Both the position numbers and the translations under genes were made by a program. 64,000 nt of DNA from Chondrosia reniformis (Eukaryota > Porifera > Demospongiae > Chondrillida > Chondrillidae), in NCBI GenBank assembly GCA_947172415.1, contig OX359197.1:5333673-5397672 (forward strand), read 5' to 3'. Shown here one piece after another: positions 24,401 through 35,737 of the stretch. Numbering within the stretch: position 1 is the first letter of the stretch; every line of letters starts with the position of its first letter. Below the pieces are notes generated by a model. It was not told the DNA's origin. It searched no databases and saw nothing but the letters and a program-made list of their open reading frames with translations.

Positions 24401-27400
24401 ATGTAGACAGTTATTTAGTATGTGTATGTAGTGCATGGCTATTCCTAAGGAGAAGCTGTATTATGGGACCATTAGCCACTTAACAAGCAGGAAACCACAG
24501 ACTAACCAACTTATTAGGCAGCTGGCAAAGGTCACAGAAGACTCAGCCATATGTGCTATTTAGAGCTATGACATATTCAGTGACACCCAAATGAGGAGAT
24601 TGAATTTCACTCCCCTTTCAATATATTAAGAGGTTGTGTTTCATGTGACTCCCCTAAGTTGTTTTATTTCACTTGCAATTCTATTTTATCATATGGGTAT
24701 GTTAATAAGTGAACACAATGACACATCCTTTCCATTGCAATTGATGAGATGAAATGATGACCTTATTCATACATATGAACCTCTACTTCACATGTGTACA
24801 TTCTATATATATACGTCCTTAAATATACATATATACTTACACATTTGTACTTGCTTTATATATATTGTATATATGCACATGTTGATTGCACTGAAATACA
24901 TAGTTCAAAGGGGCTGTGATCTGATAGAAATAATCACTGTGTATATATGTATACGTATGTATATACATGTACAATATACGTAGGTCAAGGTGTCCAATTC
25001 ATTGGGATTTTATTGCTGATAACCTAAAAATAGGCATTGCTTAGGAATGGGACTATTTGCCTCCAATTGTAATAGCAAATAAACATATTGAACTACATAC
25101 AGTAGGTTGCCCCTTCAAAGCCCCCCAACCACCTTTGTGATATTTTCTAAAAGAAGCCTTTTAAATATGTTTCTATTATTATACATACCTTTGTACCTTG
25201 AAAGAAGATACAGTTTAAACATTTGTTCTTTTCATGTATACTCATTAATCACACTAATCAAGCTCTGTGGCACAGAGGTAAAGACTATTTCTTTATTTGG
25301 TTGAGTTAATTTAAAACATACTGTAAGTAATTTTCATTTTACTGTCAATTAGTGGTCTAAGAATGTTATTGTATTTCTCCAATGTATATACACATGCAAA
25401 GTCTTATAGCATCAATGTTATAGTATCAGTATGTATGGTGGCTGCCTCTAAACCAAAGTACCCATTGAAGCATCAACACTTCTTACTCCTCGGTTATAAT
25501 ATGTGTTTTATCATTTGACTCTTGATATACCCCAACCCCACTCATGTCTCCTGAGGAGTGCAATGAGCTAATGGTGCACTTGATGGGAACCAGAGTCTCC
25601 CCTTAGCCACTTAAAAAGATGGCCGAACCATAGACAGCTGGTTTATCCCTTTCGAGGTGTGGGTAAAAGTCAAATAAGGATGATAATTAAGTTGAGTACT
25701 TCGGATCCTAAATTCCCCCATTTTTCATTATGCTGTATGTTCAGCATAGCTTAATCATACTGAGCAGGGCACTTGCTACATCAGACATGTATTTTACTTC
25801 TTTTAAGCAGTCCCTAATTGACTAATGATGTGTTCCCAAGCAATTAGGTGTTCAGGTAGTTTTCTAAAGGTTCTAACCGCTAAAATACACTCCCACTAAT
25901 ACATACAGCTGTATAATGTACATAATTAGCATACATACTTCCTAATGTTCAGTATGTATTTCTGTATTACTTATTGAGACTAATGATATCACACTGTTGC
26001 TTTATAGAAGATTTAGTTTACTGATTATTATGGCTGTCTAGTGAATGTCACTTGTATGTTACTAAGCAGTGTTTCTGCTACAAGTCTGAAAGTGCACTTG
26101 TTACTAAACACCACATGTACAGAAGATTTGCAAGTATACTATAGGAGTGGACTGTATAGGAGTGTAGATATAATGTATTTATGCAGTGTTTCTATATTAA
26201 TTAGTGGATGCAACATAAAATTTGCATGATAATGTTGCTAATTTACCTAATCTCAGTATAAACAAGTGATGATAAGTGTAATCTATGTCCTACATTTACA
26301 TACCTATACAGTTCCAAAATGAAATCCTATAACAGCTTTAGGGTGTAGTTGCTATCAAACACTTGCTATGGCTTGCGCAATAGGGCTTCCTATTTTCTTA
26401 TTCAAGATTTAATATTGTTCCTTAGCTAATATTTCCATATAAATGGCTATCACATTTCCTGCTTATGTAATATATATCTGGAACCTACAACATAAGGTAT
26501 TTCATATTAATGGTGCTAAGTAGAGAGCTAACTTTGACAGTTTTAAATACTGAATACTGCTATAAATTGAAGAGGAGTTGCCTGGAGGTCTGGCCTCTTG
26601 CTAAAGAAGATTTCAGAGAGAAACCAATTTACTGAGTCACAGACTTTGTACTGTAGTGAGGAGGAGTTTAGCTAAAGCTTTTCAAGTGCCTTTACTTGGT
26701 TGTATAAAAATGTCTATTGTTGTTGAGCCATCAACAGCCTGTGAGTGTCCTGAACCAGCTGAAAGTATCATTTCAGAAAATAGTTCAGGTTTTTACGAGG
26801 AAGATCCTGAAACTGACACAGAAAGCCATTGTTCAGGTGAAGGTCTTGCCAATGTCTGTCCTCTGAGAGCTTAGCACCATTGAAATTGTATGTACTCACC
26901 ATACAAGCCTTCTTTTGAATAAGTGCAATTGCTAGCATATGTATTTTATGTAGTCTAAGTCTTAGGAATTTATTCAACAAGTTATTCAGAATAGTGCTTA
27001 TACGTACATAGCTACCAATACACAAATCACTATGCATACATAGCTCTGAATAGGAGGACTAGTCATTTGAAAGTGTTAATTACTATAGCATTTATTGCTC
27101 AACTGCTCCACTGTACTGTCGAGGTTGGAGTTTCATCTCTGCTAATGTGTTCTCCATTCCATATCACCACTGAGTGGGATGGCATTCCTTCCATACAATC
27201 TGGTGTCAAGCAGACCTGTCTGCATGTGAATGTGGCGATAGCAGGTATCCCCTATCTGGAAGCCATAGTGTTTTGATTCAACCAAGGAGGAAAGTTATTT
27301 GTGGTCCTGACTTAATTATATGTTGGTTGATGGATTGACCAATCAAGCACCACCAAACCACTACATGATAACCTGTTAGCAATGATGCAGAAAATAAGTC

Positions 27401-30400
27401 TATTGTAGTTACAATTATATGTGGCACCACAGCCACACTTCAGAAGCTTCAGAATCTGATTATTGTTTCTACTTTAGAATAAGTAATAACTGTCAATCTT
27501 CACATTTTTCATTTTTATTTTTCTACATTCTCTAGTACCTTCAGCAAGCCTCATGCACCACTATGAAGTGTTGGAGGAAGATGTGAGTTTGAACCTTCTG
27601 TTTAATCCTACCTGATACCACCACATCTGGCTAGTGCTAACACAATTACATGTACCAGTCTCTCTATTCATTTATCTTGCCCTCGTTGAGGAAATATCAC
27701 ATTGACTTCAATTAGTAGAGTAACTTGACACTGTGAGAAAAGCGTAGATCCTGTTATTAATGTATGACCTTGAGGGATGAGTCCTTTTCAGTTGCCATTT
27801 GGTGATGATTTATAATAATATAAGTCACAGAGGTGTAAATAATATGGTCATTTTTGAAATTGTATACATACGTACATATGTCATTTTTAATGACTCTATT
27901 CCTAATTCAATTTTTAATTTTATAAGGTTGTACCATTAGTGATTATGATGTGATATGTGTAGATACAGTTATTGTATATTAAAAACAAATTGTACATTAA
28001 GTTTCAATTAACATATATTAGCCCTTCTTTAACAACATAGAAATAGACCACTATACCTGCGAGCAAACTAAATCTGATTAGTACATTATAATGAATATAT
28101 ACTGTAAATTATGTTTAAATGGCAGCCATAGAGGTGTATATTGACCTAGTACAGTGGAACTTTATGTATGTGTGAAATGTGAATGGTAGTGTGTGTTATT
28201 TTTGGGTTAACCTGACCTAGTACGTAGGTGAACGATTTCAAACATGGCTTTCTAAGTCATATATAGCATCTCAAATGGACATTTTCAGGTTTGTCAAATT
28301 AGAAGTAGCATTTACTGACAGATTTGGATTTTTCAATTACAAGATCTTCATCAGCAATGATCTTCATCAGCAATGATCACTCAGTGTCCAAGTCTACTCT
28401 GGCCCATAAAGTATATAACTTTTGTACGTATGTCTCCACTTTCTAGTTATTAAGTCCTCAAATGTTTTGCTCCTCAACATGTAGCATAGTAACTAACTAC
28501 TGCATAGTAAACATCCTTTATATTGCTGCTGTATCTGTTAGTTTGTAATTTAGCATTCTAGAACTTTCTGTAATGTATATATGCTATTGTACAGATCTTA
28601 ATAATTAATCTTTATCTGAAAATAACTCGGGTGTACGGTTAAGTAGTGTTACGACCATATATCTTGTCACAAACACACTAAATAGAATTCTCTTTTGCCT
28701 TTTAATTATGATGCCACTATTTTATAATCTAGCAGCTGCAAGTGGAACCAAGGAGATTTTTTTTATATAGTATTTGGTCATTCTGTGATCTGTGACATCA
28801 TAGCTAAGCTCATTTTTAGCATGTTTTGTATTCCATTATCCTATATCCTGGCAACTTGCATTCATTGGACTTCAATACCTACGTATGTATATATACATAA
28901 AGCTCCTTACTTCCTTAAATATTTTTAGTACATTACCATAAATGGAGCTGAATTGAATTGATTACAACTGAAAATGAAATCATTTCTTTGAACGAAGTGT
29001 AACTACCTCTATCTGTCCCTCATCCTGTCTGGGTTATGCAACCTGCTGTATTGTATTACAGACTGGTGAATTGTGTGTGTATGCTATTGTAACAGTTCTA
29101 GACATCTTGAATGACTAGGGGTCGTTGAACCATAAATACCCAACCACAGATTTGTATGTTTTTACTATGGTTAGTTGAACTGCATTGCCTTGCCATTAGC
29201 TATACATTATTGTTAGTAGTATTTTGGTTTACTGGATTAAATGAAGTAGTCAGATGTGTCTAATTCAATCTTCATTGCATTAGTAGGTTTTTAATATTGT
29301 ACATACGTTCGTACGCCAGCATATTTCAGTATTCCTATGGTGTTACGTACATTGCAGGAATTAGGGTAACTATTTATAGTAATGTTTTCATTGACTTTCA
29401 CCTTAACCCTATGAATATGTAGTCTGGTTGTAGTGGAATGTTATCAGAACTTCTATTTATGAATATGATGATTACACCTCTGCAATTATCAAAAGGTGTC
29501 AGTTCTATTTATTGATTCCATTCATTCTTCAAATAGGAGATGTAGCCATTGTTAAATTGTGCTATTTCATCATCACTATTTGGTGTAATAATTTGGATTG
29601 TCCAGCTTGCGAGCTGCCAATTTGATACACATTTGTTAATGATATGTTCCCAAGCAATCAAGCAATTAGGTGGTTTTATAGCTGTCATCCAGCTTTCTAA
29701 AGGTTCTAACCGCTAAAAGACACTCCCATTAATGCATACAGCTGTATAGTGTATATAATTAGCACATATATTTCCTAATTCTCAGTATATATTTCTGTAT
29801 TACTAATTGAGACTAATGATATCATAGTGTTGCTTTATAGAAGATTTAGTTTACTGATTAGTATGGCTGTCTAGTGAATGTCACTTGTATAATCTCTCCA
29901 AAGAATTTGTCGTTGAACTAAACTGTTTTAGCTGCCCGCCCCAAGTGTAGTTGTGTTGCTAAGCAACACATGCAACGAAATACATAAGTAGGAAATGGAG
30001 TCTTTGAAGTGTCAAAGGTTTTCTGTATTTGGTAATCCTACAGTGTAATACCTTACATTATGTTATACGTATATTTGTGTTTTTAAGTAGTTATATGTTA
30101 TTGTGCTATGATGATGGATGATTGGGAAGTGATTACTGGTTGCCTTTTTAATAGAACTTTGAGCCCCAGCCAAAATAAGACTTTGGTCACCTTGCTGATT
30201 CAGCATAGTAATTATTATTTTAATATTAATTTCTAAATTTTCATGTTACTAATGAATGTCAGTTAGAAGAATTAATAATGCAATGTGTATATTATTTACT
30301 CTCTACATACTGTTGTTTGTTTGTTTCTTTGTCGCTCACAGTCTGCTACTGTTGAAACTGATGATGAGGATGCCACGCCCACTGTTCAGAGCCAAACTGG

Positions 30401-33400
30401 CTCCCCCCGTTTCCAAGGTAACCGTGCTTTATGGTCTGAGGATTTCAAAAAGCTGCAATTAGACTTGAAGAAGTTACAGTTTCCTCGAGACAAGATTATA
30501 AAGTACTCACGAGAGCTGGGAGAAGGACAGTTTGGGAAGGTTAGTATGCAAGCTGCTTAACATTGCATAACACGCTGACCTGTTACAGAATAATAGAGTC
30601 AAGCTTTGTCCAATTCACTAATGCACATTCCTTCTTCTCACTGTTATATCCTAATAAGGAGATATGCCATCTTAAGTTGCAGTTTGACTGATTTAATGAT
30701 CTCTGATTAAGTTATCACCGCTCACCAGCGTTACTGTCATTGTTAGGTCTATCTATCAAGACCGTTTAATGAGATGTCTGTACCAATAAGTGGTAATGTA
30801 TGAGCTGTCCTAAGTGTTAAAGTTAGGCTGGTGGTCTAGTCGGGCTGCCCCTCCTCTGTGACTAGACAGTATAGGCCTTGTGTAGGCTGGGGCCTATGGT
30901 GATGCAGTGTTATTGTGGCCTTGTTTCAATTATAACTTGGACAGTTAGAAAATTAGTCAATACAAGTCTCTAAACTTGGTAAATGTAATTACAGTAGGTC
31001 TACCTTGGCCTCCGCCTTCACACCCCCATCCATCACTGTCCTTCCATTACTCTCCCTCAATCACACCCCCATCCATCACTGTCCTTCCATCACTCTCCCT
31101 CCATCACTGTCCTTCCATCACTCTCCCTCCATCACTGTCCTTCCATCACTCTCCCTCCATCACACCCCCATCCATCACTGTCCTTCCATCACTCTCCCTC
31201 CATCACTCTCCCTCCATCACTGTCCCTCCATCACTGTCCTTCCATCACTCTCCCTCCATCACACCCCCATCCATCACTGTCCTTCCATCACTCTCCCTCC
31301 ATCACTGTCCCTCCATCACTGTCCTTCCATCACTCTCCCTCCATCACACCCCCATCCATCACTGTTTCCTTCGTCACTATATTCTACCATTACTCTCTCT
31401 TTGTCATTCAACCCTCCATTTGGCTTCTATTATTGCTATGGTATTGCCCCTAAGCGGCGGATATACCTACACTGCACGTATGATGAGGGATCCATAGAAA
31501 ACACTTACGTATGTACTTGTGGTAGGTTTATTGCAATTATTCAGTCTGAATGCAATATAGCTACACAGTAACGGCATACCAGAGGGGCTTTGTGTACGTA
31601 TTGTATCAAAGGCTTCTAGCACCTCTCACCAAAAACTGATAAACAGGAAGGGCTTTCTCAGCCAGCATTCTGAGAATGTCTGTGATATTTTCCGAATGCT
31701 ATCATTGTGATTTCCAGTTTCCACAAGTTGAATAGCAGGAAATGTTTTCTAAAATAGCAACTCTATAGGAATATCACTTATTGTCACTTTTAAGACAAAG
31801 TGCATTTAAAGTGTGAAATATTTCTTTCCCTTAACAGTTATTACTTCAGTCAAACATACTGTAGCCACTCCGCAAAATATTATTTATATACAGCAAACTA
31901 CCCCATACAAGATGAGACCTCGATTCCTTGGGTGGTTTGGAGTAATAATTATATTCCAATGATTTTCCATAATATTGCATATTATCTGTTGGTTATAATC
32001 ACTTCAGGTCCACTTGGGAGAAGCTGTAGATATTCCTGGACTTGAGAACAAGGAGCCACTTCAAATTGCAGTAAAGCAACTTAGATGTGAGTATGAGAAT
32101 TGAGACTGAAATTGGAACTATACAGAGCTTGTTTCGTTGTGTCATTGTAACTGTCAGGAATTGACCCCATCTAGCTCTATTTTGGGGAAATATTGCAGTT
32201 TTTATGTACGTATGTACATTTATTTTACTAATTTTGATATTCCTTCTGTAGTGAGTGACAACCCGGGGCATCACACCCAACAAGTACTTGACTTCCTGAG
32301 AGAAGCTAGAGAGATGGCCAAATTCAGTCATCCAAGGATTGTCAAACTCTTGGCAGTTTGTACAGTGTACGTTTCATAGGCTGGTAATTTGTCTGTGAGA
32401 AGTGTGTTCCTCACTTTGAAGCATTCTAATTGACATCCTTTCTGTTAGTATTGATGTATTCACAGACAGTCTCTAATATTAACAATAGAAGGTGCTTGGC
32501 ACTTTCGTGTATTTACATTAATTATACTACATGTTAAGTATGCCCATATATGGTCATGCTAACTGGTGTAAGATGACTCATACTTATTTACTGCTCTATT
32601 ACAGGGACTACCCCTTAATGCTTCTAGTGGAATTTATGAATGAAGGGGACTTGCTTGGGGTTTTACAAGATTCTAGACCTTCAATGCCTCTCTTCCTCCA
32701 AATGAGATTTGCTAAAGAGGTAGCAGAAGGGATGATATACCTTTCAAGAGAAATGTGAGTGACAGTTAGGGATGTACATACATACAGTGAAACCTGTCTA
32801 ATGTGGTCAGCTTGGGGTCAGCTGAACTTGGCCTTTTTAGAGAGGTGGCTGCATTATAGATGTACAATCCATTATTCGTATATTCAATTTTTGCAACTGT
32901 AATTTAGAGGCAACTGCTCTATTCAGGTGACTGCCAACACAGGTTTTATTGTACACAGTATTGAGTAAATATACATACGTATATGTTCTTGAGACATTCA
33001 GTAGGTATCGCGTGGAATACGTAGCTTTGATTTGGTAACTTAATTTGTCAACTTATGTACTATGTTAAAATGATGTAGTTGCATTTATTATTATGTAATT
33101 GCCTATCAATCTGGTTTCAGTCTTATATAAGTCAGTTTATGGTTTTGGTATGGTCAGACGTTAGTTTACACATGCCTCTTTTCACTCTCAGGGACTGTGT
33201 ACATCGTGACATTGCAGCTCGTAACATTATGATCCACAAGGACAGCGAAGGAGAACAACATGCAAAGATTGCAGACTTTGGTCTATCAAGGTACGTATGT
33301 ACAACATGACAAATATTTCTTTGCTTTGTCTAATTAATCATCATTTACAGTCAGTTTCTAAGTTTAGTTTGGGGTTTTAAAATAGGATTCCTATTATATA

Positions 33401-35094
33401 CATATGTACGTACATGTACATTGATTATTATAATGTATGGTTCATAGTAATAGTGTGGTATAGTATGGTTATAAATATAGATTTTGAAGTGTAGGGATCC
33501 TTAAGTGAACCTTGAGGTCATAAATAGCAATCATTAACTTATATAGATAGGCTTTGTACTTAATGAATAATTCCCATGTGAAAGTCATCTATTTGTAACA
33601 AATAGTGTATTGGATTTGAAGTGTACATTATTTTAATTATTTAATATCACTGTTTATGTAGGCATGTCTATTCTGGTATATACGCACCAGCTACTGTTAA
33701 GAAGGCTCGACCACTGCCTGCTAAGTGGATGGCTCTGGAATCTCTGATGGACTTCATCTTCACTACTAAGTCAGATGTCTGGTGAGTGTAAATTTACCGT
33801 ATGGCCGGAAATTTTGGCAGAGAATTTATTTTGGTGGATTGGCGGTTTTGAGAGCAATCTGCCGATATTTCCATCGTCAGTCTACACTGAACATAGGAGA
33901 ATAACTGTCTTGTCCGTTAAATCCACCAAATACCATAATTCGAACAATCCACCAAACATTCTTCTCACCAAAATTTCCGGCCATATAGTAATTGCCTAAC
34001 TAGATTATTAGCAATAACCACTAATTGACTTATAGAATTTGCTTTATACTCTTATTTGATGCAGTGTTTAATTTTTATATGGGATACAAATGATAGATTT
34101 GAATTACTTTATGTGTTTGTTGTGTGTTTGCAGGAGTTTTGGTGTACTATTGTGGGAAATAATGACTTTGGGGCGTAACCCATACCCTGGTGTTGATAAC
34201 AGGGACTTACTCGAGCAAATTGAAGAGAAGGGGCTAAGGTTGAGCAAGTCAAAGACATGTCCTGATCCAGTGTAAGTTCACAATTGAGTAGTTTTGTATT
34301 TTGTATTTTAATTGCTAGTTTATAGAGTTGCTTACTGTGTACATGTCTAAATGAATTAAGTCTTCACTTTTAGCTTAAGTGATGTAAATAGTGCAGGACA
34401 GTGTAGAAGTGTTTGGTTAAATGAGCTCTCATCTTTGGTATAGTTTTGACGTAGTCTCAAGATGTACAGAACATGATCCAAAGAAGCGTCCTACTTTTGA
34501 AGAACTTTTTGCTCTTTGTGTAAGTAGTCTTATTTGCAGCATTCACATATTTAGTCCTTCATTTTTTTGTTAAAGATTATAAAATTACTAAATAGCTATG
34601 TTTTTATACACTACATTTGAGGTCTAATATCGTATTCCTGATATCTTGTTCATTAGAAACAATTTGAGAAAGATGCCATAGATGGAAAACTGACTCACAA
34701 AGTAATTTCCACTGATAGGCTTTCCTCTGGTGCAACCAGTGACAGTGGAAGCAAGCACGAGTCTGGTTGTTGTCACTGTTCTAATGGGACCACTACAGAA
34801 GTCAGTAGAAGTGAAAGTGGAAATAATGTTGACAGTAAAAGTGGAAACGAGGAAAACAACTCTGGTGACCTTCGAAATAGTCTACCACTGGCACAGCAGT
34901 TGAGTGGAAGTGATACAAGTAACAGTCGACAGGAAGTGACAATAACTGTTCAAGATGGTGAAACAGAAGAATTGTGCACACTTCCTCCTCTGCAACCCAA
35001 CACTGTTTCTTCTAACCAAGAAAGTGTACTAAAACGAACTCTAAATAGCAATGGGACCATTAACACACCGTCATGTTCAGATGAAAAAAATTAG
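17017..35094 (+). CDS. PH - WWE - WWE - tyrosine kinase, 17-exon gene model
   Basis: I joined 17 exons whose donors, acceptors and phases agree: 17017-17136, 17782-18023, 18408-18474, 19008-19230, 20107-20135, 20442-20670, 26657-26836, 27536-27582, 30342-30539, 32008-32086, 32252-32366, 32605-32754, 33192-33290, 33662-33781, 34134-34271, 34444-34519, 34657-35094. They total 2550 nt, or 849 residues. Domains: PH about 18-137, WWE 145-208 and 229-299, acidic linker 304-430, tyrosine kinase 437-704, Ser/Asn-rich tail 705-849. No signal peptide or membrane segment is seen, so the protein is cytosolic. The weakest join is across the 6-kb intron 20671-26656; if it is wrong, there are two adjacent genes (PH-WWE-WWE and kinase). 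PH usually binds phosphoinositides and WWE binds iso-ADP-ribose of poly-ADP-ribose chains, so a PAR-responsive kinase is the inference. ATG 17017 is the first in-frame start after the acceptor at 16998. Confidence 0.75.
18088..18242 (+). repeat. Dispersed repeat family 1, copy 2
   Basis: It lies in the intron between PH exons 2 and 3, and aligns to the first ~155 bp of the copy at 15184 with few differences, ending in the pyrimidine-rich part. Confidence 0.75.
19008..19230 (+). CDS. Exon 4: first WWE domain
   Basis: The peptide starts VSWEWCDENGVWHAFPED and continues with the E.HF helix and LTYQFNLSSL, ending TKKSQKLRR. The two tryptophans, the glutamate in ITLENHF and the final basic RR are the named landmarks of the WWE family. 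The exon enters in phase 0 directly after PH exon 3 and leaves in phase 1. Confidence 0.85.
19773..19967 (+). other. Possible fragment of a transposase-type ORF
   Basis: A 63-codon open frame with MSLDRFFKPL, LSLREAEKASKAMKKV and a basic end (KEDNKRKRK) followed by TAA sits inside the intron between the WWE exons. Short C-terminal tails like this occur on pogo/Tigger-type transposases, but the family cannot be confirmed. It interrupts nothing, since it is intronic and has no splice signals. Flanking DNA at 19640-19740 is very AT-rich. Confidence 0.3.
20107..20670 (+). CDS. Exons 5-6: 29-nt microexon and second WWE domain
   Basis: Exon 5 (20107-20135) is only 29 nt, between CTTTATTCTGCAG and GTAAGG. 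It is needed to bring the frame from phase 1 to phase 0 and adds VVRERSKDLP. Exon 6 (20442-20670) starts AIWEWLNWEGEWYPYP and continues with the IEELF helix, VLLDLHHHRQVN and WPIRRLE, a full WWE domain. It leaves in phase 1 through CCC|GTAAGA. Confidence 0.8.
21922..22016. repeat. 19-bp tandem repeat
   Basis: About five units of GTCCCTATATGATGTATTA, drifting toward the right end. Confidence 0.9.
22586..22831. mobile_element. MITE-like element with 37-bp terminal inverted repeats
   Basis: The left end 22586-22622 (starts GTGAGCGCCACCAGTAGAAA) and the right end 22795-22831 are complements with about five mismatches over 37 bp. The 246-bp element has no ORF. No clean target-site duplication is visible, so the superfamily is unassigned. 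It lies in the large intron of the kinase gene. Confidence 0.75.
23449..23813. repeat. 18-bp minisatellite, about 20 units
   Basis: About 20 nearly perfect copies of CAGATAGTTAGCTATGTA; a few units carry GAACA or GTGTA variants. It is preceded by a CT-dinucleotide run. There is no spacer between units, so it is a plain tandem repeat. Confidence 0.95.
24278..24392 (+). repeat. Dispersed repeat family 1, copy 3
   Basis: A shorter, more diverged copy, recognised by TTTCTTACATGCTACAT, GGGAACTAAACCTAGTGAGA and the final pyrimidine block with CTTCTCCACTGG. Confidence 0.6.
24400..25810. other. Intronic DNA without recognisable features
   Basis: Part of the large intron. I see no exon or repeat beyond TATATACGTATGTATATACA-type simple sequence around 24930-24980. 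Confidence 0.4.
25818..26050 (+). repeat. Dispersed direct repeat, left member
   Basis: It matches 29645-29890 over about 240 bp with roughly 85-90 percent identity by eye (landmarks TTCTAAAGGTTCTAACCGCT, ATACAGCTGTATA, TGTCTAGTGAATGTCACTTG). Both lie in introns of the same gene. The shared ends suggest a transposed or duplicated element without coding capacity. Confidence 0.8.
26657..27582 (+). CDS. Exons 7-8: acidic linker
   Basis: Exon 7 (26657-26836) follows an acceptor ending TTTGTACTGTAG and enters in the phase left by the second WWE exon. It encodes RRSLAKAFQVPLLGCIK and then an acidic, Ser/Glu-rich part with PAESIISENSSGFYEEDPE. Exon 8 (27536-27582) is 47 nt long and adds VPSASLMHHYEVLEED. 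It leaves in phase 0 and joins exon 9 (SATVETDDED). The internal ATG at 26710 could serve as an alternative start for a kinase-only form; that is inference. Confidence 0.65.
27583..29640. other. Intron between linker exon 8 and kinase exon 9, left part
   Basis: Nothing beyond simple sequence, and a 16-bp tandem duplication GATCTTCATCAGCAAT near 28345-28378. Confidence 0.4.
29645..29890 (+). repeat. Dispersed direct repeat, right member
   Basis: Partner of 25818-26050; it carries an extra ~25 bp near its left end and is otherwise collinear. Confidence 0.8.
30342..34519 (+). CDS. Exons 9-16: tyrosine kinase domain
   Basis: All kinase landmarks are present. They are the glycine loop GEGQFGK (exon 9), IAVKQL with the ATP lysine (exon 10), FLREAREMAKFSHP with the helix-C glutamate and then VKLLAVC (exon 11), LLVEFMNEGDLLGVLQ (exon 12), the catalytic loop HRDIAARN and the metal site DFGLSR (exon 13), LPAKWMALESL with TTKSDVW (exon 14), SFGVLLWEIMTLGRNPYPG (exon 15) and CTEHDPKKRPTFEELF (exon 16). 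AARN in the catalytic loop and the PAKWMA motif mark a tyrosine rather than a serine/threonine kinase. The activation loop has two tyrosines (HVYSGIY). Nothing essential is missing, so the kinase should be active. Confidence 0.95.
31016..31365. repeat. Pyrimidine-rich minisatellite in a kinase intron
   Basis: Units of about 12-15 bp (CTCCATCACTCTCCCT and TTCCATCACTGTCC) are organised in longer blocks with CACACCCCCATCCATCACTG. The sequence is C- and T-rich on the plus strand. Two long plus-strand frames are open only because the unit lacks stops. Confidence 0.9.
32785..32951. mobile_element. Small TA-flanked inverted-repeat element
   Basis: The left end CAGTGAAACCTGTCTAAT and the right end ACAGGTTTTATTG are imperfect complements, and TA flanks both sides. 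CAGTG...CACTG-like termini with TA duplication fit a Tc1/mariner-pogo MITE, 167 bp, in the intron between kinase exons 12 and 13. Confidence 0.6.
33797..33988. mobile_element. 192-bp MITE with GGCCGGAAATTTTGG ends
   Basis: The terminal inverted repeats are CGTATGGCCGGAAATTTTGG on the left and its near-complement on the right (CCAAAATTTCCGGCCATATA), with inner CCACCAAA/TTTGGTGG also paired. TA flanks both sides. It starts only 15 bp after the donor of kinase exon 14. Its right end coincides with the left breakpoint of the duplication copied to 40507. Confidence 0.8.
34657..35094 (+). CDS. Exon 17: Ser/Asn-rich C-terminal tail
   Basis: The last exon runs 145 codons past the kinase domain. It is rich in Ser, Asn, Thr and Glu (SGATSDSGSKHESG, SRSESGNNVDSKSGNEEN), with one short Cys-His cluster ESGCCHCSNG, and no known domain. 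It is likely disordered. ATTAAA at 35325-35330 could serve as a polyadenylation signal. Confidence 0.9.
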   Translation, partial: KQFEKDAIDGKLTHKVISTDRLSSGATSDSGSKHESGCCHCSNGTTTEVSRSESGNNVDSKSGNEENNSGDLRNSLPLAQQLSGSDTSNSRQEVTITVQDGETEELCTLPPLQPNTVSSNQESVLKRTLNSNGTINTPSCSDEKN

Positions 35095-35737
35095 CTATTT
35101 TTATTTATGAGTATATATATACAATTAAAACTTTGTTTTTATCCTCTCACGTCAAAGTGGAGTCACTGTAATATATGTAAATGTTTCTTGTACTATGTAT
35201 ATGCTTTAATGTATTTTTATAAATTTGGTAAAAATTGTTAATGAAGATTGAAGTATATATAGTCCTTGTTAAGTAGCATGTACCCTATATGGCTATTACA
35301 ACACAGCTGTTTGACATGTTATGTATTAAACAATATTAGTCACTAGTACACAAATGTTAATATGCATGAAGAGAGGGAAGAACACGAAAGAAGCAAATTT
35401 GAATTAACTCATGCATACAAGATATGCGGCTGTGTTTTAAGCCACAGAACCAAATTTCAAAGGTCGTGCAGTTGTAGTGAATCTGATCAGGAGATAAGCT
35501 AAAGGAAACTTTGCAAAAGAATAAAGCGTCTGACTTGCAGAGGAAATAAGATGTTATCAAGTCGGAACTCAAAGTAGGAGAATGGACTTAATTGACATGT
35601 GTACGTACGTACTGTAGATATATAGACCTGAAGTATTACTCCGGATTACATTGGTCGAGTCTGCAGATTATACTCGGAAATCACTATCACGTGCACACTA
35701 CAGCTTAAGGAAAGGGCATACTGCTGTATCTTTGAAA

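Larger units (their letters stand above)
20671..26656 (+). other. 6-kb intron of the kinase gene
   Basis: No further exon could be supported in this stretch. It holds a 19-bp tandem repeat, a 246-bp inverted-repeat element, an 18-bp minisatellite, a dispersed repeat copy and half of a dispersed pair, each listed separately. If the PH-WWE part and the kinase are separate genes, the boundary lies here, but no polyadenylation site or promoter stands out. Confidence 0.5.

Noticed and set aside
25107-26229. Short open frames in the 6-kb intron as extra exons
   Set aside because: They lack paired splice sites and their composition does not differ from the intron.
31005-31571. Long Pro/Ser/His-rich plus-strand open frames
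   Set aside because: They are translations of a pyrimidine-rich minisatellite that lies in an intron between kinase exons 9 and 10; both overlapping frames are equally open.
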